In this document: piece after piece, positions 1 to 9,072 of the stretch | How the letters are laid out: each line of letters starts with the position of its first letter | How positions within the stretch are numbered: the first letter of the stretch is position 1 | Assembly: GCA_030295235.1 (NCBI GenBank) | Contig: AP026143.1 | Coordinates: 186,001-250,000, forward strand | Reading direction: 5' to 3' | From: Fistulifera solaris | Lineage: Eukaryota; Bacillariophyta; Bacillariophyceae; Naviculales; Stauroneidaceae | Length of the DNA stretch: 64,000 nucleotides | Translations under genes and position numbers: made by a program | Notes under the pieces: model-generated | Databases searched by the model: none | What the model was told of the DNA's origin: nothing | The model's input: the letters and a program-made list of their open reading frames with translations, nothing else

Positions 1-82
1 ACGCCGTCGTTCACCATTATTCGCATTACATCGGTTAAAATCTCTTCTTTCCTTTCCATAAACACTTCAAAACACAGCTTCA

Positions 83-1000
83 ATGACGGACCTGATTGTA
101 GAACGGAAGATGAGTTACAGCGAAGCCGGCGGTGCGATTGCCCGTGATGGCGAACAACCATCGATCCACCGTTCATCACTATCGCAACCGGTCCGTGGAG
201 TTCCTAAAACGATTAGTTTCGACTCATCGACTGAGAGTATTGGCTCAAGCCACACATCAGATTCCCATTTAAGACTCCTTGACAGTCCGACAAACGGGTA
301 CAGCCAACGACACGAACCCGTCCGAGGTCTCTCCCGATCCAAGAGCTACGAGCCAGACGATCCCTTCACTCGAAATTTGGAACGAAGCCGCAATAAGCCG
401 GATCTCGTCCGAGGCGTGGCACGATCGAAAAGTTACGAGGCCAGTCCGTATAACGAACGTAGATGTTCTCGTCGTCCGACTGCCCAACCCGTCCGTCAGG
501 TATCGCGATCGAAAAGTTACGATGAGCACCATGAACGATGTTCCACGAGAGACCGTCATCACCGACCAGAACCGGTTCGTGGCATGCCTCGATCCATCAG
601 CTATGAATCATTCAATCCGATGGAAGATCCCCGCACTCGACATTCTGCGCACGAAAGGAACTCGTTCGTGAATAGTCGACACAGTAATCGGCCATCGGAA
701 TTGAGTAACAGCCTGCACAGTTTTCAAAGTGCTGGAACAGCATCGTCGTACGAAGAATTTGCGACGGAGTATGGCGAACCGCAGCCAAAGAGGGGCTCCA
801 AGAGAACGTCGGTGAAGAATAAAGAGAAAGAAACCAGAGATCCCAAAGTTGAAACTGTCAACGACGGTCAAATGGACGCCTACAAAGCAATGGTCAGTGC
901 CAGTGAACGGACTCGGAAAAAGAAACTCAATGCCACCAGTTACGTGAAAATCACTCTTGCGAATGGAATGGCGGGCTACGTGAAATCAGTGCAGCAATAA
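83..1000 (+). CDS. Disordered protein with five VRG-xx-RSKSYE repeats
   Basis: Uninterrupted 305-residue frame starting at the first ATG of a pyrimidine-rich leader. I do not recognise a family. The visible structure is a short motif repeated five times between about residues 36 and 180: VRGVPKTISFD, VRGLSRSKSYE, VRGVARSKSYE, VRQVSRSKSYD and VRGMPRSISYE, with spacing of roughly 27-36 residues. The linkers are rich in Ser, Arg, His and Asn and have no hydrophobic core, so the chain is probably disordered. The last 50 residues are different (lysine-rich, then ANGMAGYVKSVQQ) and may fold. No signal peptide or membrane segment is visible. The RSKSYE core looks like a basophilic kinase site or a docking peptide; that is inference. 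The gene on the other strand downstream carries a single similar RSKSLRFG stretch. Confidence 0.75.
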   Translation: MTDLIVERKMSYSEAGGAIARDGEQPSIHRSSLSQPVRGVPKTISFDSSTESIGSSHTSDSHLRLLDSPTNGYSQRHEPVRGLSRSKSYEPDDPFTRNLERSRNKPDLVRGVARSKSYEASPYNERRCSRRPTAQPVRQVSRSKSYDEHHERCSTRDRHHRPEPVRGMPRSISYESFNPMEDPRTRHSAHERNSFVNSRHSNRPSELSNSLHSFQSAGTASSYEEFATEYGEPQPKRGSKRTSVKNKEKETRDPKVETVNDGQMDAYKAMVSASERTRKKKLNATSYVKITLANGMAGYVKSVQQ

Positions 1001-1101
1001 ATGCATACACTTTACGAGGACGATACTAAATGCATACAGCAAAAGAAATCGTAACGTTAAAACTTATGCTATACATCAAAATGATAGAAATTAAGCGGGT
1101 T

Positions 1102-1898
1102 CTATTCAATCGAGCTCCTCCTTCGACTTCTTCGAGGAGACTTGGAGGGTGAAACGTCTTTTCTTGGCATTTCTTTTAAGCCAAATCGTAGCGATTTAGA
1201 TCGCATGGGACGCCTTCTTCGTCGCGAGGGGGAGTCACAGCGCATTATAGCAAATGAAGGACTGTCGTCTCGTGTAATATTCAGCTCCAAATGCGGACGG
1301 ACGCTGGCGGCGGAGGACACCCACATTGTATTCGGATCGGCTGGATTGATCATGTAATGACCATACGGATGGAAGGTACGGCGAGCGCCATGCTCGTGTA
1401 CGGATTCATCGTCCGAGACTGATTCTTCTCCATCGACGGTTTGATCCAGGTTGAGTGGTTTGTTCGGTGTTGGATGCAGTTCTAGGGATAACGAGGCATC
1501 CTGCAACGCCAGATTGGATACGGACTCTTCGTTCACATAACTGGAGTATTGTTTGTATCGCTTTATTTTGAGAGGTGATATAGAGCGCTTTTCGCTGAAC
1601 AATTTCATAGCCTTCGTCGGCAGCGAGTGCATACTCGACGCCAAACCCTTTTCCGTGGCGACGTGGGAGACGCATCGGATCCGGACGAGCTTTCGGTTTG
1701 TGCCGTATGATCCTCCAAATTTTTGGAATGGAAACTTGTCTTGAGCATACTGCTGATCAGATTCTTGCGTCCGCGCATGACCGGGCTCGAAAGAGGGCTG
1801 GGAAGATTCTTCGGAGCAGCATGGCGAAACTCGTGGGACAGTTTTTCTCGAAGCTGGGGCTGGGCACTCGTTCGGCTGATTTCGATATTGCTGTTCAT
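1102..1898 (-). CDS. Basic Ser/Arg-rich hypothetical protein (one frame break)
   Basis: About 265 residues, read on the minus strand in two frames. The N-terminal part (MNSNIEISRTSAQ..., ending in SPTSPRK) runs in one frame and the rest (GLASSMHSLPTKAMKLFSEK... to the stop) in another; one extra A in the AAAA run near 1652-1660 would join them. No known domain is seen. A central stretch RRTFHPYGHYMINPADPN is the most structured-looking part; the C-terminus is an SR-like tail with RRRRRP, RSKSLRFG and SPSKSPRRSRRRSS, typical of phosphorylated nuclear proteins. The start is uncertain: the frame stays open upstream to 2153, but that part reads like non-coding sequence containing a GTACC-type palindrome. 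It is convergent with the RSKSYE-repeat gene. Confidence 0.55.
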
Positions 1899-2060
1899 CG
1901 TGCGTGCCTGGTGGTTTGAGCAACGCTTGAATGGGATCACAAGCTTCAATTGCTTGTGGAAATGATAATGAATGAGAAAGGGGTGATATGGGCGAATGAG
2001 TGGGCGCGATAAATGCAAACGGACTTTGTGTCCTTCGTCCTTCTTCTTCTTCATCGGTGT

Positions 2061-2080
2061 GTACCGGTACCGTACCTGGT
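2061..2080. repeat. GTACC-type palindromic spacer motif
   Basis: The sequence GTACCGGTAC followed by CGTACCTGGT. The same kind of nested palindrome occurs in many other spacers of this window (near 33201, 43197, 43297, 46518, 56079) and not in the confident coding exons. Confidence 0.5.
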
Positions 2081-2199
2081 AGTGTGCAGTGTGCAGTGCG
2101 TGTCGGTAGAAATTAGAAATGTCTTTCGTACCGTCATTTACATGGCCCTCCATTCAATTATTTGTCGAACGCAGTTTCCAATATTGCACAATCAGTAGA

Positions 2200-3032
2200 A
2201 AACAAGGGCGTCGGGAGCATTAGTGACTTAATCTTTTAATAACTTTATGTTTTTATGAATTAGCCCTTGCGCATTTTACATAAGCCTATTTTCTTTGAGC
2301 GAATAGCGGGCCTGCTAATGAAATCCGAGAGATGGCGCGCCACAGCGCAATCCTCCGCACTGGGAAACCGGCGCAGGTTTGTCGCTTTACTACTAACTGT
2401 GGTACAGTGATTCAGAAATCGGAGTTTCTGAAAGAAAGAAAAAAATATTTGTGCCAAAAGAGAAAAACCAGTGGAAAATTCAGTCAAATGTCGAAAAAGC
2501 ATCCGCATTTCAGGAAAATTAGGAATAAATATGATTAGAGAGAGAACCATCACGTTTTAAAAAAAGTAGAAGCATTATTCCCCAATACGATTGTGAAAAC
2601 CATTGAGCCCGATCGAATGACGCACATGACCGAATAGAGAGAAACCAATGAGTCCCGCGTTATTTATTCAGTCACTGACAGCTTGTGTCGACGTCAGCAC
2701 AAAATGGCTTCTTCCCATTGGCTCGAACTTGACGTCACGGAAGCAAAGGTATCTTTCCGTGAAACTCATACCGGGACAGTCTGTGCAACCATCCAAGGAA
2801 CATGCCCAAATGTTCGCAAACGAGAAACAGAAGAACGATCTTCGAACTTTTTTTCTTTTCTCGATGGATGGAATAACTCGATGGATGGACAGGTCATTCT
2901 TTCATAGAGAGCCTTCGCTTTGTATCGGATAGTGCTTCCTTTCGATCAACTCTTGGGTGAAGCGCTAGAAACTATAGAAAGCATCTTTTGTGGTGGCGCT
3001 GATCCCTTTCGTATCACTTTCATACGTTCTCA
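2200..3032. other. Intergenic, mostly featureless
   Basis: Contains short open frames without coding character. The half nearest the downstream gene holds two GACGTCA elements and an inverted CCAAT box and is best read as that gene's promoter and 5' leader. Confidence 0.5.
2690..2737 (+). promoter_or_regulatory. Two CRE-like GACGTCA sites flanking ATTGG
   Basis: GACGTCA at 2690-2696, the inverted CCAAT box ATTGG at 2717-2721, and a perfect TGACGTCA palindrome at 2730-2737, about 300 bp upstream of the plastid-type gene. TGACGT/ACGTCA elements bind bZIP factors and in Phaeodactylum mediate CO2/cAMP response of carbonic anhydrase promoters; use here is inferred from sequence only. Confidence 0.4.
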
Positions 3033-4445
3033 TTGTTCGGCTATTTTTCCCGTTTTCTTTTTGCAATGACACGCCTATTCTTCCTCTTCTACTTTGCCTT
3101 CTTGCAGCCTAGTACCGGCTTTCAGAGTATTATCGCTACGAAACCCGTACAGACTCGTTTACAGTATCAGGATGATAAACACAGCGAACCGTCGACCCAA
3201 AAACCAGCCACGCTTCCTACCTTACCCGTCATGGGCCCGTTTCTGAATCAACCATCTCTCATGATCGGTGCCGAAATGACTCTACAGACACCCACACCGT
3301 TGCAGTGGCAATCATTGGAAGAATCCTTCTACCGACATCAACAGCATCTGGAGGCCGACGACTCCAACAGTGGCATTTCGGAAGCACCGCTCGTGGCGAT
3401 TTTGGATCAAACCAATGATATGAGTCATCCCGGATCGCAAGGACGGTACGCGACCATTGCGGCGGTCGTGGGAGTCTCGTCGTCTTCGACCGGGAATATC
3501 GATGCGGCCGACGACAATGCGGCTTTTATGGAATCAATAGCCGGGAACCGTGCGATGATTGATACGGCCAAAGTGCGTTTGGTGGGAGTCGGCCGAGCGG
3601 TGTTGAAAGAATTCTTGTACCAAGTTCCGACACGTTTGGCACAAATGGATGATGAAGGCCATTTGCTCACCTCGTCGGAAGAGGACGATGACGACGAGCC
3701 TCCCGTCAATGTCATCGTGGCCCAGTTCTCTCTAATTAATGATATTCTCAGCAATCCGGCGGTGTCCCCGACACACGCTGTCACCAAAATGGGTCGTCTC
3801 GCCAATCAAGTCGAATGGTTGCACCAAGATCGTCGCAATCTCGTGGCGGGGATTAAAGCAGCGAAGGTACGTTTGGAAAAGGCTGCCGATAAGAAACTAC
3901 TGGAATTCGAAGACCACGATGGCCTCGGCTTACTGTTTGGCGAGGCTGTGCAGGAAGAGTTCGAGCTCGAAAAGCCGAAAAAGAAGAGCAAGACCAAGAA
4001 GAAGAAATTGAGATCACCTGCCGAGGAGAAAGATCGTGATAGTAGTAATAGGCTGTCAAAAGCATCTGACAACAAGCCTGACGACATGAGCAGTTCCTTG
4101 TCGATTATGGAGAACTATGGTCTCGGCTCGTCGGCATCGTCGCTGACCGGATTAAAAGAGATGACGCAGGTATTGCTGGAAAAGTTGGCACCGTATTACA
4201 GTCCCCAGCGTTGTGCTTCCGAAGAGCATTACTACGAAGTCTACAGTTTTGTAGCTGTCTTGGCCACAGACCCCTACGTGAAGTCCTCCGACTTGTCCTG
4301 GTCGTTGCGATGTGTCAACACGGAGCAGCGACTGCAACGGACGTATGGTTGGATGGCGGCACATGTCGGTGAGTTGAAAAAGGAAGCCGATCGAGTGAGT
4401 CGGGCTTTGCACGAGTGCGGAGAAGAATGCACGGATCTGTTTTAG
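3033..4445 (+). CDS. Plastid-type targeted protein of unknown function
   Basis: Intact 470-residue frame. Translation could start at the first ATG or, more likely, at the in-frame ATG at 3066, giving MTRLFFLFYFAFLQPSTG followed by FQS. This is a hydrophobic signal peptide with Phe at the predicted +1 position, the ASAFAP-like signature used for import into diatom plastids. The mature part has an LPVMGPFLNQPSLMIGAEM segment reminiscent of the N-terminal region of Lon-type LON domains, a helical middle, a lysine-rich patch (KPKKKSKTKKKK, about residues 312-330) and a C-terminal helical region ending ECGEECTDLF. LON-domain identity is a weak guess. The promoter holds CRE-like sites. The 3' end faces the Elf1 gene across a 294-bp convergent spacer. 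Confidence 0.7.
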   Translation: MFGYFSRFLFAMTRLFFLFYFAFLQPSTGFQSIIATKPVQTRLQYQDDKHSEPSTQKPATLPTLPVMGPFLNQPSLMIGAEMTLQTPTPLQWQSLEESFYRHQQHLEADDSNSGISEAPLVAILDQTNDMSHPGSQGRYATIAAVVGVSSSSTGNIDAADDNAAFMESIAGNRAMIDTAKVRLVGVGRAVLKEFLYQVPTRLAQMDDEGHLLTSSEEDDDDEPPVNVIVAQFSLINDILSNPAVSPTHAVTKMGRLANQVEWLHQDRRNLVAGIKAAKVRLEKAADKKLLEFEDHDGLGLLFGEAVQEEFELEKPKKKSKTKKKKLRSPAEEKDRDSSNRLSKASDNKPDDMSSSLSIMENYGLGSSASSLTGLKEMTQVLLEKLAPYYSPQRCASEEHYYEVYSFVAVLATDPYVKSSDLSWSLRCVNTEQRLQRTYGWMAAHVGELKKEADRVSRALHECGEECTDLF

Positions 4446-4739
4446 AAAATATACGAAGATTAAAATAATACACAACCTTGTTTTTGGAAAGGATACGCCC
4501 TCTTAATCTCAATTTCATCCAACCTAGACTCTATAGCATCTTAGCATAGAAACCATAAAAGTCGTTTATTGTTATTAGCTTTGTTATCGATCACCTTTTC
4601 AAACAGAGTGACCAAAGATCATAACTATCCTTTCTCTTTCACAAAAACATAGTCTGCCGATGTATTCCTTACTTCTGCAAAAATAGCTATAAAAGGCAAT
4701 ACAAGGCGTTTTTGGAATGAATACAGCGCACTCTAACAG

Positions 4740-5215
4740 CTATTCATCGTCATCATCATCGTCCGAATCACCTACATCGACAATATCGTCCGCATAATTG
4801 GCACTCGCGGCCGGTTTCTTCGTTGCCAATCCCGAGCTTGCGGGAAGATCGTCGTCGTCGTCGTCATCGTCGTCAGCATATTGGGCCGGAGGAGGATTCT
4901 GGGCGGCTTCACATTCATCGAGCCATTCGGAAAACACATCGACCGGTTCGTGTAAATGATGAATGGGCATTTGGAAGGCGGCGCTGCACAAACGACACGA
5001 CAATGACCCAATGCCGGCTTTGAAATCCATTTTACATTCGACGGTGTCTTGATTGGCACAGAACGGGCATTTGAAGTTTTTGGATAATTTCGGACGTTTT
5101 TTCGTCACGACCTTTTTCATCAAGTGTATGGATGAGAGGTGTCTTTCTTCATGAAGTGTTAAAGCAGTCAATGAACAAAGCAACTTACCGGTGCTTTCTT
5201 GGCTCGACGTCCCAT
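4740..5215 (-). CDS. ELF1: Transcription elongation factor 1 homologue (Elf1/ELOF1)
   Basis: Two exons: 5215-5189 encodes MGRRAKKAP, then a 77-nt GT-AG intron (5188-5112, donor GTAAGT), then 5111-4740. The splice is phase 0 and gives the family's usual start, MGRR plus a basic patch. The zinc ribbon is clear: FKCPFCANQD, then LSCRLCSAAFQ (two CxxC pairs), followed by the diagnostic PVDVFSEWLDECEAA. Elf1 binds elongating RNA polymerase II and helps it pass nucleosomes and, in human and yeast cells, couples stalled polymerase to transcription-coupled repair. An added acidic tail of Asp runs, usual in fungal and plant members, makes up the last 40 or so residues. The longer open frame reaching 5498 is intron and leader read-through. 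Confidence 0.92.
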
Positions 5216-5821
5216 CTTCAATATTGTTAATTTCGTAAGACGACGTTGTTGTTGAGTAATTATGCTGATAGATGATCGAGTTTGACGTCAATGATATCGT
5301 TGTCGCTCTTTCCCGTAAACGTGATCCGTTTCTCTGCAAAGCTGTCAAGTATCTCCCTAGACTTGTAATTAGACGCAAGGTGTCACTGCGATGCAACGAA
5401 TAGGATAACAAGAAGACTTTCGCAATGGCTTTTGTTATTGTCAACACGAGACGCCTTTTTCTTGCGACTTTTTTTGTTTTGTTTTGCGTGTCAACCAACC
5501 GTTGAAATCATCGCAGCGGTACACAAAGTAATTCGTTACCGGTGCGTCTTTCTGGTCACGAGTCACGACTCCGAGAAGAACCAAGACTGACTGTACACTT
5601 TCTCTGAGTGCCAAAGTGTTACTATAACATGTTGTGTGGGAGGCATGAAACTCCACCACAGGTCTTTTTTTCCTTCACTTTCGTCGTCGTCGTCGTCGTT
5701 CACGATGAACATCATCTTATTATTCATTCATTCTTCATGTTCATAACGGAGTCTTTTAGTATCAAAGTTACTATTGCTTTACGTTGTATTCCAGCTGTTG
5801 CTTACAATACTTCAAAAAAGA

Positions 5822-6365
5822 ATGGCTAATAACGCCACATTATTCGAAAATAAAATCAAAGACAAACTCGGCATCCGTTGGATCGATGCTCGTCGGTTGG
5901 TGCAGGATGCCCAAAAACAGTTGAACATTTCCGATGATCAATTAGTCGAAAATGAAGATGAAATTATGCTGGCAGTACTCAAAAGCTTTGTGGCGTTACC
6001 GAAAGAAGAGCAAGAAGCGTTACGACGAAAAAAAGGTGGAAGCGGCAGAAGAACCCGAATGGAAACGAAAAGCACGAGAGCAGGCGGAAAAGAGAGAACG
6101 CGAATGGGAGGCACAGGCGGCGGCCGAAAAAGCGGCAGCGTCTCAACAATCACAAACAGAAACTATTGCGCCTACAGAACCGACTATCACTACCATTACG
6201 CGTGGCCCTGAACATGAAATCCATGGACCGAAGAAAGTCGTCACGGTGACAAAAACGGTCAAACACAGCAATGGTGACATTCGAACGGTCGAAACAACTC
6301 GACACGATTCGCTGGCGCCTTCGATGACAGTAACACATACGAAAGTGTGTTGTGTGGTCATGTAA
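5822..6365 (+). CDS. Coiled-coil protein with C-terminal CaaX box (one frame break)
   Basis: About 180 residues. The N-terminal half (MANNATLFENKIKDKLGIRW...) and the C-terminal half (VEAAEEPEWKRKAREQAEK...) lie in neighbouring frames; the switch falls on a run of seven A at about 6030-6036, and six would keep one frame. The N-terminal 65 residues look folded and helical; the middle is a charged, probably coiled-coil segment (REREWEAQAAAEKAAA); then a Thr/Val-rich part. The protein ends KVCCVVM: CVVM is a CaaX motif, predicting prenylation (Met last, so farnesyl), with a second Cys beside it that could be palmitoylated. This suggests membrane attachment. I do not recognise the family. It is divergent from Elf1. 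Confidence 0.65.
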
Positions 6366-6540
6366 ACGAATATCTTTGGCAATCTCTTTCAACATGCTGG
6401 GCGAAATCGCTTCTAGCACTTTCGCGGGGGTTGAATTTTGGTCTCCCACTTGTGTTCGAGCATGTGCTTCACCAACCACTATCACCCCAGCGTTTGAAAC
6501 ACCCGAAACTGCTACAGTTGAGTAAACATTCTAAATCTTG

Positions 6541-7607
6541 TTATTTACTCCGGTATTCATCGATCATTTCCCTCGACCACTGACAAAATAATTCGTACGT
6601 GACAAAGGTAATACAAGTATTCGGTATCACTCGTACCAAGCTGACGGGCAATCCCGCATAAAATCCGGCCCATCCTTCCTTGGCATAAATCTGCCGACAC
6701 GTCGGAACAAAACCATTCTGCGAACGAGCATCCATCATGCGACTCCGAATGACTTCATGGGGATACGTCAATACACAGGCCGTCATTTTACTCAACGCAC
6801 TCGCAATCATCACATGGAAGGCGGTATCGCGACTACTTTGATGATTCTGGCGCAACATTCGTTTGAGGCGTTCGTAGACAGGAAACTGGACTCCGACATG
6901 CGACAATCCCAACATATTCGCCGTCATGCCTCTCCAGAAAATCAAATAATTCCCACCCGATTCCCGCAAAAGAGAACGAGCCGTGGAAGCAATACTTTTC
7001 GGAACACCACCGCCGTGTAAAAAATCGGTTTGGATCCGTGTGCGAATGACAAACAAAGGATTGCACAAAACATCACTGATGGCTCCGGCCGACACGGCCG
7101 CTCCCATATGAATGACTGTTGTACTGTATTGCGGATAGGCACTGGCACCGTGTCGTTTTAAATCATTGTACACGGGGACTTTTGGTGCGTCGAACGAAAA
7201 AAAAGAATCAGCGCCAAGCCAGGCCATCAGACGAAACGATGTTATTACTTACAATACACACCCCAAAACGCCGGCACCGTAATTAACGTCGCTCCCAATC
7301 CCCGAAAACAACCCTTCCATCCTTCTTTGGCGACAATTTCTCGAATCATTTGCGGAATGATTTGGACGGCGCCCATTTGTCCGCGTCGTTCCCCCCACAC
7401 TTGCAAACGGGTGCGGACCAAATCGAGCGGTGCACAAGTAATACTGGCCAATGCACCACTCCCAGCTCCCGCCAATAGACTGCTGTACAGATGAACATAA
7501 TCGCGGGGTGCGACAGGCAGTGAGTGTTGGCGATTCTGTTTCCGAAGATGATAATGATTGCCAGTGGTCGTCGCCACATCCGAGGATGATGTCGTGGGTG
7601 TTGTCAT
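6541..7607 (-). CDS. Mitochondrial carrier family protein, NAD/folate-carrier-like
   Basis: Two exons, 7607-7253 and 7178-6541, separated by a 74-nt GTAAGT...AG intron; splicing restores GVYFPVYNDLKR, a normal carrier sequence. The 330-residue product has the three repeats of the SLC25 family with signature sequences PLDLVRTRLQ, PLFVIRTRIQ and PHEVIRSRM. The segment GLSHVGVQFPVYERLK together with ALSKMTACVLTYPHEVIRSR resembles plant and yeast NAD+ carriers and the related folate/pyrimidine nucleotide carriers, so transport of a nucleotide-like cofactor across the mitochondrial (or plastid) inner membrane is likely. The exact substrate cannot be read from the sequence. The first 30 residues are polar and variable with no clear presequence, as usual for the family. 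Confidence 0.88.
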
Positions 7608-8094
7608 ATTATTCGTGTCTTTTGAGCGATATGTTTATCTTTCGTCGCGGCTCGTCTCTTTCTACCAAGCAACTTCTTCCTGTGTTTTGCGCCTTTCACA
7701 AATTTTACAATTGCCTCTTCATCCTTCGCATAAAAAAGCAAATCACAATCATCATATGTCAAATCAGTCACTTGTAGTGTGAGAAAAAAAAGACGCAGTC
7801 GAGAAAAAGAAACGAGCGAGCGAAATAAGACAAACGATCGAACCGACTGTACAGGTTCATGTACTATGTACTCTACACTTTCTACCAGTGCTCGAACGTC
7901 CTTCCGTCTACTGCTCCCAACACGTGCATTCGTGACCCCATGTCACCACTCGTGATTGATATGTTTATTGCCATTATATTTTTCATTATTATTTTATTTT
8001 CTGCAATGATAACCTGGTATTAGTTACAAACGACGTAATTATAATGTAATGTTGTCATCCTTATGAAAGATCAAGAAGAAAAAGAACGATACAA
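7608..8094. other. Intergenic between divergent genes
   Basis: No gene seen. AT-rich stretch around 7970-8060 and a purine-rich leader before the next gene; presumably both promoters. Confidence 0.4.
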
Positions 8095-9000
8095 ATGCAA
8101 ATACGATACGAACATTTGAATCGGCAACGTGAAGAAACGATGCAGGAAGAATCGAAAGAAACGGGTCTCGTGAAAACACGGCCACCACCGGTCGTTTCCA
8201 GCACGAATAATCAACCTACGAACAGAGTCTCCGTTGCACACACTTTCATTCATTTACAACAGACGCGCATCGCATACTGTTCAGCTAGCAGAAAAATGAC
8301 TTCAACTGACAGCAATGCAACGGACACTTGGTTTCCGACTGACATTTGCACCCCTCCAGTCGAAGACGAGGAAGAAGAACGAAACACCGCGCACTTTCCC
8401 ACCGATCACAAATTTTCTACAACAAAGGAAGCTACAAAGACGACGACCTCTAGTGAACCGCCTTGGACGAATGAACCTTTCATGATGCCCGAGATAAGGA
8501 TTCCGTCCTTCGTCACGGAACGTCCTCCGGTCCGCATGGTGTGTCCATTAACTCCACAAAAGAGACAACCAACGAACGTACCTCTTAAACTACCGACATG
8601 GGAGGAAGTCCTCTCGTCAATATTACGAGAAGGCCCCGACAGCGAGATGGAAGCTCTCCTTAAAATGGCGCTTCGTTACGAACAGGCCTCTTTCGGAACC
8701 GGATTGCCGTTCAGTCTCACCAACCTCGGCACGACTCCTCCCCCAGCGTGGTTTGCCATCCTGTATTTGAACGTATGGATACGGATACGCAGAAAATGTT
8801 GCTCCCCTTTCGTTTGAAAGAAAGAACCAGCCACCAATCCGCAAGTGCCAAACAAGGCGCAACAAGGGCTATTCCTTGTCGATTGGCCTCTCTTCATTAT
8901 CGGCTACCTGTTCACTCCTCTGTTCCTTTTACTCAGAAAATGGAATGAATTTCGCCATGTACAATCATGGGAATGCACAGATATCAAGGAACAATACTAA
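8095..9000 (+). CDS. Hypothetical protein with C-terminal membrane segment (probable frame breaks)
   Basis: The main frame runs from 8095 to a TGA at 8815-8817. A more natural start may be the ATG at 8295 (MTSTDSNATDTWFPTD). The N-terminal half is polar and acidic. Around 8750-8820 a different frame looks more protein-like (FERMDTDTQKMLLPFRLKER), and after 8820 the first frame resumes with GLFLVDWPLFIIGYLF and TPLFLLLRKW, a good transmembrane segment, ending at the TAA at 8998-9000. One missing and one extra base (near CC at 8760 and AAA at 8817) would give a single protein with a C-terminal membrane anchor. A small intron is an alternative. No family recognised. Confidence 0.45.
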
Positions 9001-9072
9001 TAAGTTAAGTATATCAAGAATAAAACTATAGAGATTGCATAAAGCTATCGTGTTCTTGGTAGCTTCATATTG

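Noticed and set aside
2260-2932. Several short frames before the 3-kb gene
   Set aside because: Short, overlapping on both strands, without domain or composition evidence; the region carries promoter-like elements.
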